Under the pieces are notes generated by a model, which was not told the origin of the DNA, made no database searches, and saw only the letters and a program-made list of their open reading frames with translations. This document shows, one piece after another, positions 27,851-36,515 of a DNA stretch of 64,000 bases. Each line of letters begins with the position of its first letter. Position 1 is the stretch's first letter. A program made the translations under genes and the position numbers. The DNA lies in assembly GCA_016710985.1 (NCBI GenBank), contig JADJTX010000007.1:1-64000 (forward strand), in the 5' to 3' direction. The DNA is from Ignavibacteria bacterium. GTDB lineage: Bacteria > Bacteroidota > Ignavibacteria > Tepidaquicellales > Tepidaquicellaceae.

Positions 27851-30520
27851 TTGAGTAACGAAGAAATTAAAAAAGCCAGCGAGCTTGAAAATAAGGAATG
27901 GCTCGAATCTCTTGATTACATATTACAGAATCAGGGACCCGAAAGAGTCACTGAACTTTTGAGAAAGCTTCAGATATATGCACAGGAACACGGAGTAAAA
28001 ATTCCTTTTACCGCGAATACACCTTACATTAATACAATACCTGCTGACAAACAGCCTGTTTATCCCGGCAGCCGTGAAATTGAAAGACGCATAAAAAGCA
28101 TATTAAGATGGAATGCTATGGCTATGGTTGTGAGAGCTAACCGGGAGCTTGGCGGAATAGGCGGACATATTTCTACATATGCATCAGCAGCAACATTATA
28201 TGAAGTCGGATTCAATCATTTCTTCCGGGGTAAAAGTGATCCCAGCGGAGGTGATATAATTTATTTTCAGGGACATGCAGCCCCGGGAATCTATGCAAGA
28301 GCGATGCTCGAAGGAAGGATTTCCGAAGATGACCTGAAAAATTTCAGAAGAGAATTATCTTCTGAAAGAGGTCTTTCATCTTATCCGCATCCCTGGCTCA
28401 TGCCGAAATTCTGGGAATATCCGACTGTGTCAATGGGACTTGCTCCGATAATGTCAATCTATCAGGCGAGATTCAACCGGTATCTTGATGACAGGGGAAT
28501 TAAAGATACATCGGAACAAAAAGTCTGGGCATTCTTAGGTGACGGTGAGACAGACGAACCGGAATCACTCGGTGCAATTACACTGGCATCAAGAGAGAAA
28601 CTTGACAACTTAATTTTTGTAATAAACTGTAATCTTCAGCGTCTTGACGGACCGGTAAGAGGTAACGGAAAGATCATACAGGAACTTGAAGCAATATTCA
28701 GAGGCGCAGGATGGAATGTGATTAAAGTAATATGGGGAGGCGACTGGGATCCTCTGCTTTCAAAAGACGAAGACGGTGTACTCGTTGAAAGAATGAATGA
28801 AGTTGTTGACGGACAGTTTCAAAAATATACAGTATCCGGCGGGGATTTAATCAGAAAAGATTTTTTCGGAAAGGATCCGCGGCTTGAAGAGCTTGTAAAA
28901 AATTATTCGGATGAACAAATAAAGAAATTGAAAAGAGGCGGTCACGATCCTGATAAAGTTTTTGCCGCTTATAAAGAAGCATTTAATCACAAAGGCTCAC
29001 CTACCGTCATACTTGCACAGACAATAAAAGGATATGGACTCGGAGAAGCAGGTGAAGGGAAAAATATTACGCATCAACAGAAGAAGCTTAATGAACAGGA
29101 GCTCCGTGAATTCAGAAGCAGGTTTGGAATTCCGATATCTGATGAAGATGTTGCTGAGGCTCCTTTTTACAGACCAAATTCAGAAAGCGAAGAGATAAAA
29201 TATTTAATGCATAGAAGAAAGGAACTCGGAGGATTTGTTCCGAAACGCGATGGGGAGTCAGCACCATCATTGAAGATTCCGGGTGATGAATTTTTTGAAG
29301 AATTTTATAAAGGAAATGGTGACCGGGAAGTTGCTACTACAATGGCATTTGTTCATTTGCTTACAAAGCTTCTTAAGGATAAAGAAATCGGAAAAAATGT
29401 TGTCCCTATAGTTCCTGATGAAGCGCGGACTTTTGGTATGGAATCTCTTTTCAGAATGGTAGGTATCTATTCACACATCGGTCAGATATATGACCCGGTA
29501 GATAAGGGAAGTCTGCTTTATTATAAAGAAGAAAAAGGCGGGCAGATTCTTGAAGAAGGAATTACAGAAGCAGGATCAATGTCTTCATTCATCGCAGCCG
29601 GAACAGCTTACGCTACTCACGGAATTAACATGATACCTTTCTTTATTTTCTATTCAATGTTCGGATTTCAAAGGATCGGTGATCTTATATGGGCTGCTGC
29701 TGACTGCAGAACAAGAGGATTTCTTGTCGGAGGGACAGCCGGCAGAACCACTCTCAGCGGTGAAGGTCTTCAGCATCAGGACGGAAATAGCCACATACTT
29801 GCATTGCCTGTTCCGAATTTAAAATGCTATGACCCGACATTTGCCTACGAAATTGCTGTGATTGTAAAAGACGGCATGCACAGAATGTATGAGAATCAGG
29901 AAGACATATTTTATTATTTAACGGTCATGAATGAAACTTACAAAATGCCTTCAATGCCTGAAGGTGTCCAGGAAGGAATACTCAAAGGAATTTATAAATA
30001 CTCCGGTGCGAAAGAAAACAAGAGCAAACTTAAAGCACATCTCTTCGGCAGCGGAACGATCTTAAATGAATCAATCAAAGCTCAGAAAATTCTCGAAGAA
30101 AAATATAATGTTTCGACAGATGTATGGAGTGTAACGAGTTATAAGGAATTATACATGGATGCAACATCTGTGGAAAGAGTTAATATGCTTAATCCCGATA
30201 AGAAAGTTGTCCCTTACATAAGCAAGGTTTTGGAGAATGAAACAGGTGTATTTATAGCAGCCTCGGATTATCTGAAAGCATTACCGGCAATGATAACAAA
30301 ATGGATTCCGGGTGAATTTTATTTCCTTGGTACCGACGGTTTCGGCAGAAGTGACGGCAGACATCAGCTCAGGGATTTTTTTGAAGTTGATCATAAGTAT
30401 ATTGTTGTCGCCGCCTTGTATGCTTTATCAAAAGAAAACAAAATCAAAGTTTGTGAAGTGGAGAAAGCAATACAGGATTTCGGATTGAATATAAATAAGC
30501 CTAATCCGGTGCTCGTGTAG
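27851..30520 (+). CDS. aceE: Pyruvate dehydrogenase E1 component, homodimeric type
   Basis: AceE decarboxylates pyruvate with thiamine diphosphate and passes the acetyl group to lipoyl-E2. The protein is 889 residues, the usual length of the homodimeric E1. The TPP-binding GDGETDEPES starts at residue 230, with VINCNLQRLDG about 30 residues later. Other blocks are GGHISTYASAATLYEVGFNH, LSGEGLQHQDG and GTDGFGRSDGR. The start codon is TTG at 27851. aceF follows 82 bp downstream, so the two form an operon for pyruvate oxidation to acetyl-CoA. Confidence 0.96.
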   Translation: MSNEEIKKASELENKEWLESLDYILQNQGPERVTELLRKLQIYAQEHGVKIPFTANTPYINTIPADKQPVYPGSREIERRIKSILRWNAMAMVVRANRELGGIGGHISTYASAATLYEVGFNHFFRGKSDPSGGDIIYFQGHAAPGIYARAMLEGRISEDDLKNFRRELSSERGLSSYPHPWLMPKFWEYPTVSMGLAPIMSIYQARFNRYLDDRGIKDTSEQKVWAFLGDGETDEPESLGAITLASREKLDNLIFVINCNLQRLDGPVRGNGKIIQELEAIFRGAGWNVIKVIWGGDWDPLLSKDEDGVLVERMNEVVDGQFQKYTVSGGDLIRKDFFGKDPRLEELVKNYSDEQIKKLKRGGHDPDKVFAAYKEAFNHKGSPTVILAQTIKGYGLGEAGEGKNITHQQKKLNEQELREFRSRFGIPISDEDVAEAPFYRPNSESEEIKYLMHRRKELGGFVPKRDGESAPSLKIPGDEFFEEFYKGNGDREVATTMAFVHLLTKLLKDKEIGKNVVPIVPDEARTFGMESLFRMVGIYSHIGQIYDPVDKGSLLYYKEEKGGQILEEGITEAGSMSSFIAAGTAYATHGINMIPFFIFYSMFGFQRIGDLIWAAADCRTRGFLVGGTAGRTTLSGEGLQHQDGNSHILALPVPNLKCYDPTFAYEIAVIVKDGMHRMYENQEDIFYYLTVMNETYKMPSMPEGVQEGILKGIYKYSGAKENKSKLKAHLFGSGTILNESIKAQKILEEKYNVSTDVWSVTSYKELYMDATSVERVNMLNPDKKVVPYISKVLENETGVFIAASDYLKALPAMITKWIPGEFYFLGTDGFGRSDGRHQLRDFFEVDHKYIVVAALYALSKENKIKVCEVEKAIQDFGLNINKPNPVLV

Positions 30521-30602
30521 TTCATAAGTTCATCGTCGCTTAACTGAGTTAGTTCAATTAATGTGAATTCGGTTGACGCATAAAATTTAAAATTACTTTT
30601 GT

Positions 30603-32040
30603 ATGATAAAAGAAGTCAAACTTCCGGAAGTTTCGGATAATGTGGAAACAGGAGATGTATTGAAAGTTCTTGTAAAAGTCGGAGACCAAATCGAAGTTGA
30701 TACACCTTTAGTTGAGTTGGAGACAGAGAAAGCAACCTTTGAAGTACCGTCTACTGACAGCGGAGTTGTTAAAGAAATTAATGTGAAAGAAGGGGATACC
30801 ATTAAAATTGGAGCCATAATCCTTACATTGGAGTCTAACGGGAAAGGTGAACAGAAAGATGAGAAAAAAGAAACAAAGACCAATGAAGAAAAAGAACAAA
30901 AGAGTGACGATAAAGATGAAAAGAAAGATCAGAAGAACGATGTGGAGATAGAGCAGAAGACTGAAGATAAGGATCAGCAGAAAAGTGAAGGGAAAGTTGA
31001 GAAGACTGATGAAAAAGTCGAAGTGAGAAAGAAAGAAAAATGATGAAGAGAAAGTTGAGAAGACTGATGAAGTGAAAGATCAGAAAAGTGATGATAAGAT
31101 AGAAGAGAAGAAAGATACTGATGATAAGAAAAAAGTCGAAACAACTAAAAGTTCGTTACCCGCATCGCCTTCTGTAAGACGGCTTGCTCGTGAATTAGGA
31201 GTAGATATTAATTCTCTGACTGTTTCGGGTGAAAGCGGGAGAGCTACAGAGGATGACATTAAAAATTATGTTAAAGGCCGTCTCAATTCAGGATCTACGG
31301 TAACATCTCCGAATCAAAAAAATCTTCCGGATTTTAAAAAATGGGGTGAAGTTGAAATTGAATCCATGACCAAAATCCGGTCAATCACAGCAGAATCAAT
31401 GACATATGCCTGGACGACAATCCCAATGGTAACACAATTTGATAAAGCGGATATAACACAGCTTGAATTATTCAGAAAAAAGAATTTAAAGAGAGTCGAA
31501 GAAGCCGGCGGACACTTAACTATTACATCTATTCTGGTTAAAGTTTGTGAAGCTGCACTCAGATTATTTCCTCAGTTCAATTCAAGTATTGATTTGCAAA
31601 AAAAAGAAGTCATATATAAAAAATATTTTAATATTGGTGTAGCAGTAGACACAGACAGAGGACTGTTAGTTCCCGTGATAAAAGATGCTGACAAAAAAAG
31701 TATCACCAAGATCTCCAAAGAACTAAATGATCTTGCAGAAAAAGCAAGAACCAAAAAGATCACTCCTGTTGAAATGGAAGGCGGTAATTTTACGATTTCA
31801 AATCTTGGCGGAATTGGAGGAACTGCATTTACTCCTATTGTTTATCCACCGCAGGTTGCGATACTTGGCGTTTCAAGAGGAAGCATGGAAGCGGTTTATG
31901 TAAATGACAAATTTGAACCGAGACTTATGCTGCCGTTATTGTTGACCTATGATCACAGGATCATTGACGGCGCAGATGCTGCAAGATTTTTGAGATGGAT
32001 GTGTGAAGCGCTGGAAAATCCTTTTTCGATGATTCTGTAG
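30603..32040 (+). CDS. aceF: Dihydrolipoamide acetyltransferase, E2 (one frameshift in linker)
   Basis: One N-terminal lipoyl domain (residues 1-76) carries the lipoylation Lys43 in ETEKATFEVPS. Then comes a very charged, Lys/Glu/Asp-rich linker of about 110 residues. A peripheral subunit-binding domain follows (SVRRLARELGVDINSL, GRATEDDI), then the catalytic domain ending in YDHRIIDGADAARFL, where His and Asp are the active-site residues. In the linker the frame breaks at 31038-31043: GAAAAATGA needs one more A to read KEKNDEEK onward, so this is probably a consensus error. Normal E2 linkers are Ala/Pro-rich; this one is not. The gene ends against a heptamer array. Confidence 0.92.
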
Positions 32041-32181
32041 ATTCGTTATTCGGAAATCGTTATTCGTTATTCGGGAATCGCATGTTCATTTTTCAAAAAT
32101 CGTTAAATTGATCATTTCGATTAAGAATTAAGCCATTAAAGATTAAACGATTAACGAATAACAATTAACGAATAACGATTA
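32041..32181. repeat. Inverted heptamer array (ATTCGTT / GAATAAC words)
   Basis: Words ATTCGTT, ATTCGGA and AATCGTT follow the aceF stop directly. After about 55 bases the complementary words GATTAAC, GAATAAC and AATTAAC run to 32181, where the word GATTAAC supplies the TAA stop of the convergent arfB gene. Confidence 0.9.
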
Positions 32182-32596
32182 ACCATCAAAGTCCTTCAGA
32201 CTGACCTTCCTCGAAACTTTCTTTACCGATAATTTTTTCTTTTCTGTAAGTCTTTTTTCCTTTTCAGATTTTGATAGCTTAACTCTCTTTCGGATCTTTT
32301 CTTCTTCAAGAGCTTTTTCAATTACAGCATAAAATTTTTTTACAGCTTTGGTTTTATTTAAAAACTGTGACCGTTCAGTTTGTGAAACAATTTTTAAAAT
32401 GCCATTTTTATCAATCCTGTTTTTCAACTTAGTAAATACTTTTTGTTTCTCATCATCATTCAAAAGGTTTGAGTTTTTTATATCAAAGTTCAATTCAATT
32501 TTCGTTTCAACTTTATTAACATTCTGCCCCCTTCCCTCCGCTCCGTGAGGATTTAAACTCAAACTCACTATCAAAATTTCTTTCAGATAAAATCAA
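32179..32596 (-). CDS. arfB: Peptidyl-tRNA hydrolase ArfB (YaeJ) (frameshifted)
   Basis: ArfB rescues ribosomes stalled without a stop codon. The class I release-factor-like catalytic segment should read SSRSGGKGGQNVNKVETK. The sequence has SSRSGGKG in one frame and GQNVNKVETK in the next, separated by a G run near 32522-32528 that is probably two bases short. With it restored, the protein starts at a TTG (32594-32596), preceded by ACAGGA, and is about 138 residues. The Lys/Arg-rich C-terminal tail (KLSKSEKEKRLTEKKKLS) that enters the mRNA channel is present. It lies convergent to aceF and upstream-adjacent to lpdA's 3' end. Confidence 0.88.
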
Positions 32597-32681
32597 AATT
32601 CCTGTTTAAACTTAATGAACTTTAACCAACCCCACCCTTTGAATAGATAAAGGGATAGGTTCAAGGGCAGATTAACTTAAA

Positions 32682-32769
32682 ATGAACTTTATGAACTTTA
32701 CGAACTTATGAACTTTATGAACTTTGAACTTTACGAACTTTATGAACTTTATGAACTTTATGAACTTTC
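32682..32769. repeat. Tandem 9-nt word array (AACTTTATG) extending into lpdA
   Basis: About nine copies of a 9-nt word, AACTTTATG and variants (AACTTTACG), run from 32682 to 32769. The last six copies lie inside the lpdA reading frame (minus strand), where the word reads Lys-Val-His or Lys-Val-Arg. Confidence 0.9.
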
Positions 32770-34175
32770 CTGGGCTTATAAATATGCGTACTCTGCCCGA
32801 AGAAGACTTCTGCCGATTCCATGATTGTCTCCGATAAAGTAGGATGAGGATGAATGCTGAGCTTTATGTCAGTTGCATTTGCACCCATTTCAATTGCAAG
32901 AACTCCTTCTGAAATCAAATCTCCTGCACCGGGTCCAACGATTCCGACACCGAGTATTCTTTCTGTCTCAGAATCAATAATTAATTTAGTCAGACCGTCG
33001 GTCCTGCCGATTGTCAACGCCCTTCCGGAAGCAGCCCATGGAAATTTAGCTACAGTAATATTTTTATTTTGCTCTTTTGCTTCAGCTTCAGTCAATCCGC
33101 ACCAGGCAATTTCAGGATCTGTAAATACGACTGCAGGTATTGTCTTAGGTTCGAATACTGCTTTATGACCTGCTATTACTTCAACAGCAGTACGGCCTTC
33201 ATGTGATGCTTTGTGAGCAAGCATTGGTTCACCTGCTACATCTCCGATTGCAAAAATATTTTTATCGGTAGTTCTGAGCTGATTATCAACTTTAATAAAT
33301 CCCTTTTCATTAATTTCAACTTTAGTATTCTCCAAACCTAAATTCATGGTGTTCGGCTTTCTTCCAATTGAAATCAAAACCTTATCAAATACTTTTTCAC
33401 TCTTTTGTTTTTTATTATCTTCAAACATAACTTTAATTCCATTCTTTACTTCTTCCATGCTGACTACTTTCGTTTCCAGTAATATAGAATCAAACAACGG
33501 AGTAATTTTTTTTGAAAGGACAGAAACAAGATCGGTGTCAGCACCTGTCAGAATTCTTGGAAGCATTTCAGCAACTGTGATTTTGGTTCCTAAAGTTGCA
33601 TACACAGTTCCGAGTTCCAGTCCGATATAGCCGCCTCCGATTACAAGCATTGATTTTGGAATGTCATCTATATTCAAAGCTGATGTTGAATCAAGAACTT
33701 TAGATGACTCAATTGTCAAACCGGGAATTTTTGCCGGATGTGATCCTGTCGCAATAATTGCATTCTCAAAATAAATTGTTTCTTTAGAACCATCATCTTT
33801 TATTAATTCAGTGCTCTCTGAATCCAGGAATGATGCCTTACCTTTCATATATTCAATTTTTCTCATCTTACTGATTTGTCCCAGACCGGATGTTAACTTA
33901 TTAACAATATCATCTTTCCACATCCTCATTTTTTTTATATTGATTTTTGGCTTTGAAAATTCAACGCCAAAATTTTTTGCTTCAGCAGATTCCGAGATGA
34001 CCTTTGCGACGTGAAGAAGTGCTTTTGACGGAATGCACCCGCGGTACAGGCAAACACCCCCGGGATTTGGTTCACTGTCTATTAAAGTAGTCACTATTCC
34101 AAGGTCTGCGGCTAAGAATGCCGCAGCGTAACCTCCGGGACCTGCACCTATTATAATTAATTGTTTCTTATCCAA
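32715..34175 (-). CDS. lpdA: Dihydrolipoyl dehydrogenase, E3
   Basis: The flavoenzyme that reoxidises the lipoyl groups of E2, 486 residues. FAD-binding GAGPGG is at 10-15, and the redox-active cysteines are Cys42 and Cys47 in GGVCLYRGCIPSK. The NAD domain shows VIGGGYIGLELG, and the second FAD site is FAIGDVAGEPMLAHKA. The C-terminal active-site base lies in HPHPTLSE. Normal family proteins end near STHIYKPRK. Here 14 extra residues (VHKVHKVHKVRKVQSS) follow, encoded by a 9-nt tandem array. The gene is on the strand opposite to aceE-aceF but serves the same complex. Confidence 0.95.
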   Translation of the reverse strand: MDKKQLIIIGAGPGGYAAAFLAADLGIVTTLIDSEPNPGGVCLYRGCIPSKALLHVAKVISESAEAKNFGVEFSKPKINIKKMRMWKDDIVNKLTSGLGQISKMRKIEYMKGKASFLDSESTELIKDDGSKETIYFENAIIATGSHPAKIPGLTIESSKVLDSTSALNIDDIPKSMLVIGGGYIGLELGTVYATLGTKITVAEMLPRILTGADTDLVSVLSKKITPLFDSILLETKVVSMEEVKNGIKVMFEDNKKQKSEKVFDKVLISIGRKPNTMNLGLENTKVEINEKGFIKVDNQLRTTDKNIFAIGDVAGEPMLAHKASHEGRTAVEVIAGHKAVFEPKTIPAVVFTDPEIAWCGLTEAEAKEQNKNITVAKFPWAASGRALTIGRTDGLTKLIIDSETERILGVGIVGPGAGDLISEGVLAIEMGANATDIKLSIHPHPTLSETIMESAEVFFGQSTHIYKPRKVHKVHKVHKVRKVQSS

Positions 34176-34358
34176 TTTTAAAAATTATTTATTGTATTAA
34201 TGAAATATTAATTTAATAATACTCAAAAGAAATACAAAATCCAAATATAAAATTTGATACGTTATATTAAATCATAAAATCACTTAAATTATTGCGTGAA
34301 ATGTTTTGCTAAATTTATATATATTGTTGCTACTTAAAAATTAAAGAAAGGGATTCAA

Positions 34359-35645
34359 ATGAAAATTCTAAAATACATTTTTGTAATGTTATTTCTAACT
34401 TCTGTAGCTTACTCACAGAATGTAAAAATAACGGATTTTGATATTAAAACAAGTACAGCAAAACAATTAATTCTTGATGGTAGTTGGAACTGGGATCAAT
34501 TTGATTATTCTAATCGGGGTCTTCCCGATTCCTTAACTCCGCCTAAAACAATTACTCAGGTTTTCAGAGTAGGTGGATTATATAATCAATTTTATTCATC
34601 ACCAAGTTATGCATGGAATGTCGGTCTTACGGGTGCAATTTTTGGAAATAATGCAGATACTGTTTCACTGAACCCGCAATATTCCTACAATTTTAATGCA
34701 GACGCAAGCAAATATTTCCGCAAAGATAAGGGATTCTTTGTAAATGGTGCAGTAAATTCAACCTTTTTATGGCAACAGGAGTTTCTTCCATTTGATTCAA
34801 GTAAGAACCGACCTCAAATCGATCTGTTTGCCGGTTTAGGTTATGGAAGACAGGTTAATGCTACTCCGCTTGCAAAAGCTATCGCAATTGATCAGGAGCT
34901 TAGAAGATCAGGAGTTACAACAGCATATCTGCCGAAACAAACTGCTCTTGATATAGCATATATAATAGATAGAGAAAGTGAGTACAAAACAAAATACAAG
35001 CAGATTTATCAGGCAAAAATGATCGAAGATATTCAGAAGATGATTGATGCCTCAGGTGTTGCTAATTCATCAAAAAGCGCATTAAGTTATTTCAGAATCG
35101 AAAGTGTCCTTTTTGAAAATTATGAAGGCAGCATTAATTACAGTTTTACCAATCCGAGATATTACGGTGGTGATATCAGATTAGGCGTAAATTACACTGC
35201 ATTAACCAGAAATACTATAATTGAAACACCAAATCCTCAACTTCAGGCAAGAGGAAGATATGGTTACCCGATCGGACTGAATAATCAGATCTTTGGACAG
35301 TTCCAGTTAGGAACTCCTTTTGATTCAGCTTTTGGTAAGTTATGGACAGGTACAGGAGAAGTGGCTTATTGGTTTAACATGACAAACAGGATCAGGTTTA
35401 ATGCCGGATACATAGTGACCCTTAATCAATTTATTGATCAATCCTTTGTCCCGGTTCAGCCAAGCGGATTTCAGCTTCAAACAAATGCCAGTGATTTTTC
35501 ATATGCAAATCACACAGTTAATGCCGGATTTCTTTTCTATCTTGAGAATTACATAAGTCTGCAGCTTGGAGCAGGTTATGTTTTCACAAAGAACGATAAC
35601 AGTCATTTAATTTCGAATGCTGCATTATCATTTATATTCTTTTAA
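34359..35645 (+). CDS. Outer-membrane beta-barrel protein, unknown role
   Basis: A 428-residue protein with a signal peptide (YIFVMLFLTSVAYSQ). The mature part shows alternating hydrophobic strands with aromatic girdle residues (SYAWNVGLTGAIFG, YSYNFNADASKYF, EVAYWFNMTNRIRFNAGY) and ends AALSFIFF with a C-terminal Phe, the outer-membrane barrel assembly signal. A coil of about 60 residues (190-250) interrupts the strands. The family is not recognised; porin-like or adhesin roles are possible. A ribosome binding site (AAAGGG-like) precedes the ATG. A bidirectional terminator follows. Confidence 0.8.
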   Translation: MKILKYIFVMLFLTSVAYSQNVKITDFDIKTSTAKQLILDGSWNWDQFDYSNRGLPDSLTPPKTITQVFRVGGLYNQFYSSPSYAWNVGLTGAIFGNNADTVSLNPQYSYNFNADASKYFRKDKGFFVNGAVNSTFLWQQEFLPFDSSKNRPQIDLFAGLGYGRQVNATPLAKAIAIDQELRRSGVTTAYLPKQTALDIAYIIDRESEYKTKYKQIYQAKMIEDIQKMIDASGVANSSKSALSYFRIESVLFENYEGSINYSFTNPRYYGGDIRLGVNYTALTRNTIIETPNPQLQARGRYGYPIGLNNQIFGQFQLGTPFDSAFGKLWTGTGEVAYWFNMTNRIRFNAGYIVTLNQFIDQSFVPVQPSGFQLQTNASDFSYANHTVNAGFLFYLENYISLQLGAGYVFTKNDNSHLISNAALSFIFF

Positions 35646-35671
35646 AAAATACTATATATCTTAATATAACT

Positions 35672-35696
35672 AAAACGCCCCGATCAGGGGCGTTTT
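35672..35696. terminator. Bidirectional rho-independent terminator
   Basis: A perfect 10-bp stem AAAACGCCCC / GGGGCGTTTT with loop GATCA and U/A tracts on both sides. It lies between the convergent barrel gene and dapF. Confidence 0.92.
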
Positions 35697-35732
35697 TATT
35701 TATATCTTACAGCATTACCTGTCAGTGTTAAG

Positions 35733-36515
35733 CTAAGTAAATTTTTTGTCTTTGATATCAAGATCAACAGTCAGATACTCACCTGATTTAGTCAATATCT
35801 TAATTGGTTTCACCTGACTCCTTAGAATGTAAAATATAATTGCCGATGAAATTGCACCCGTTCCGCATGCAAGAGTCTCGCCTTCAACTCCCCTTTCATA
35901 ACTTCTGACCTCAAGTTCACCTTTGTCTTTTGACAACACTTTAACGAAATTTACATTCGCTCCTTCGGGCATCAAATCCTTGTGCATTCTGATATTTCTT
36001 CCCCACTCAGCAATGTTTACTTCATCTAGATTTTTAACAACCGGCTTTTCAATCTCATCAATGAATACAACAATATGAGGTGAACCGCAGTCAACATACG
36101 ACCAGTTAAGCAATTCCCACCACTCCTGAAAATGTACTTTGAGCTTAAAATTAGTTTTGACTTTTACAGGAGGAGGAAATGAAACAGAGATCTGACCTTC
36201 GTCAGCTTTTGAGCAACTGTAAATCTCAGACACAGCTTCAATCTTTAAATGTTCTTTATCTGAAAGATCATTGTCCCATATATATTTTACAGTGCATCTT
36301 AATCCATTACCGCACAGCGCATCTCCCGTTCCGTCTTTATTAAAATAATTCATCTTAAAATCCGCTACAGAAGATCTTTCTACAAAGATCACTCCGTCGG
36401 GTTCGCTGTCTTTTGCGATCAAATCCAAAACCGTATTACGGTGATCTTTATATTTCCCGTCCAGATTGTTAAGCATTATGAATTTGTTTCCCGCGCCTGA
36501 ATATTTTTGTAACAT
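35733..36515 (-). CDS. dapF: Diaminopimelate epimerase
   Basis: DapF interconverts LL- and meso-diaminopimelate for lysine and peptidoglycan synthesis. The 260-residue protein has both catalytic cysteines: Cys68 in DALCGNGLRC and Cys217 in LACGTGA. Other family blocks are KYSGAGNKFIML and VDCGSPHIVVF. The start codon overlaps the lptD stop by one base (36515), so the two are cotranscribed. Both serve the cell envelope. Confidence 0.94.
   Translation of the reverse strand: MLQKYSGAGNKFIMLNNLDGKYKDHRNTVLDLIAKDSEPDGVIFVERSSVADFKMNYFNKDGTGDALCGNGLRCTVKYIWDNDLSDKEHLKIEAVSEIYSCSKADEGQISVSFPPPVKVKTNFKLKVHFQEWWELLNWSYVDCGSPHIVVFIDEIEKPVVKNLDEVNIAEWGRNIRMHKDLMPEGANVNFVKVLSKDKGELEVRSYERGVEGETLACGTGAISSAIIFYILRSQVKPIKILTKSGEYLTVDLDIKDKKFT

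Noticed and set aside
30573..30601. TTG then TAnnTTTG with 18-base spacing in front of aceF, a good match to a Bacteroidota promoter.
   Set aside because: The -7 box ends one base before the ATG, so a transcript would start inside the gene. aceF is more simply cotranscribed with aceE.
31038..31043. Programmed -1 frameshifting in the aceF linker.
   Set aside because: There is no typical slippery heptamer plus hairpin signal, the shift removes a single A in a run, and other genes in the window show the same kind of error.
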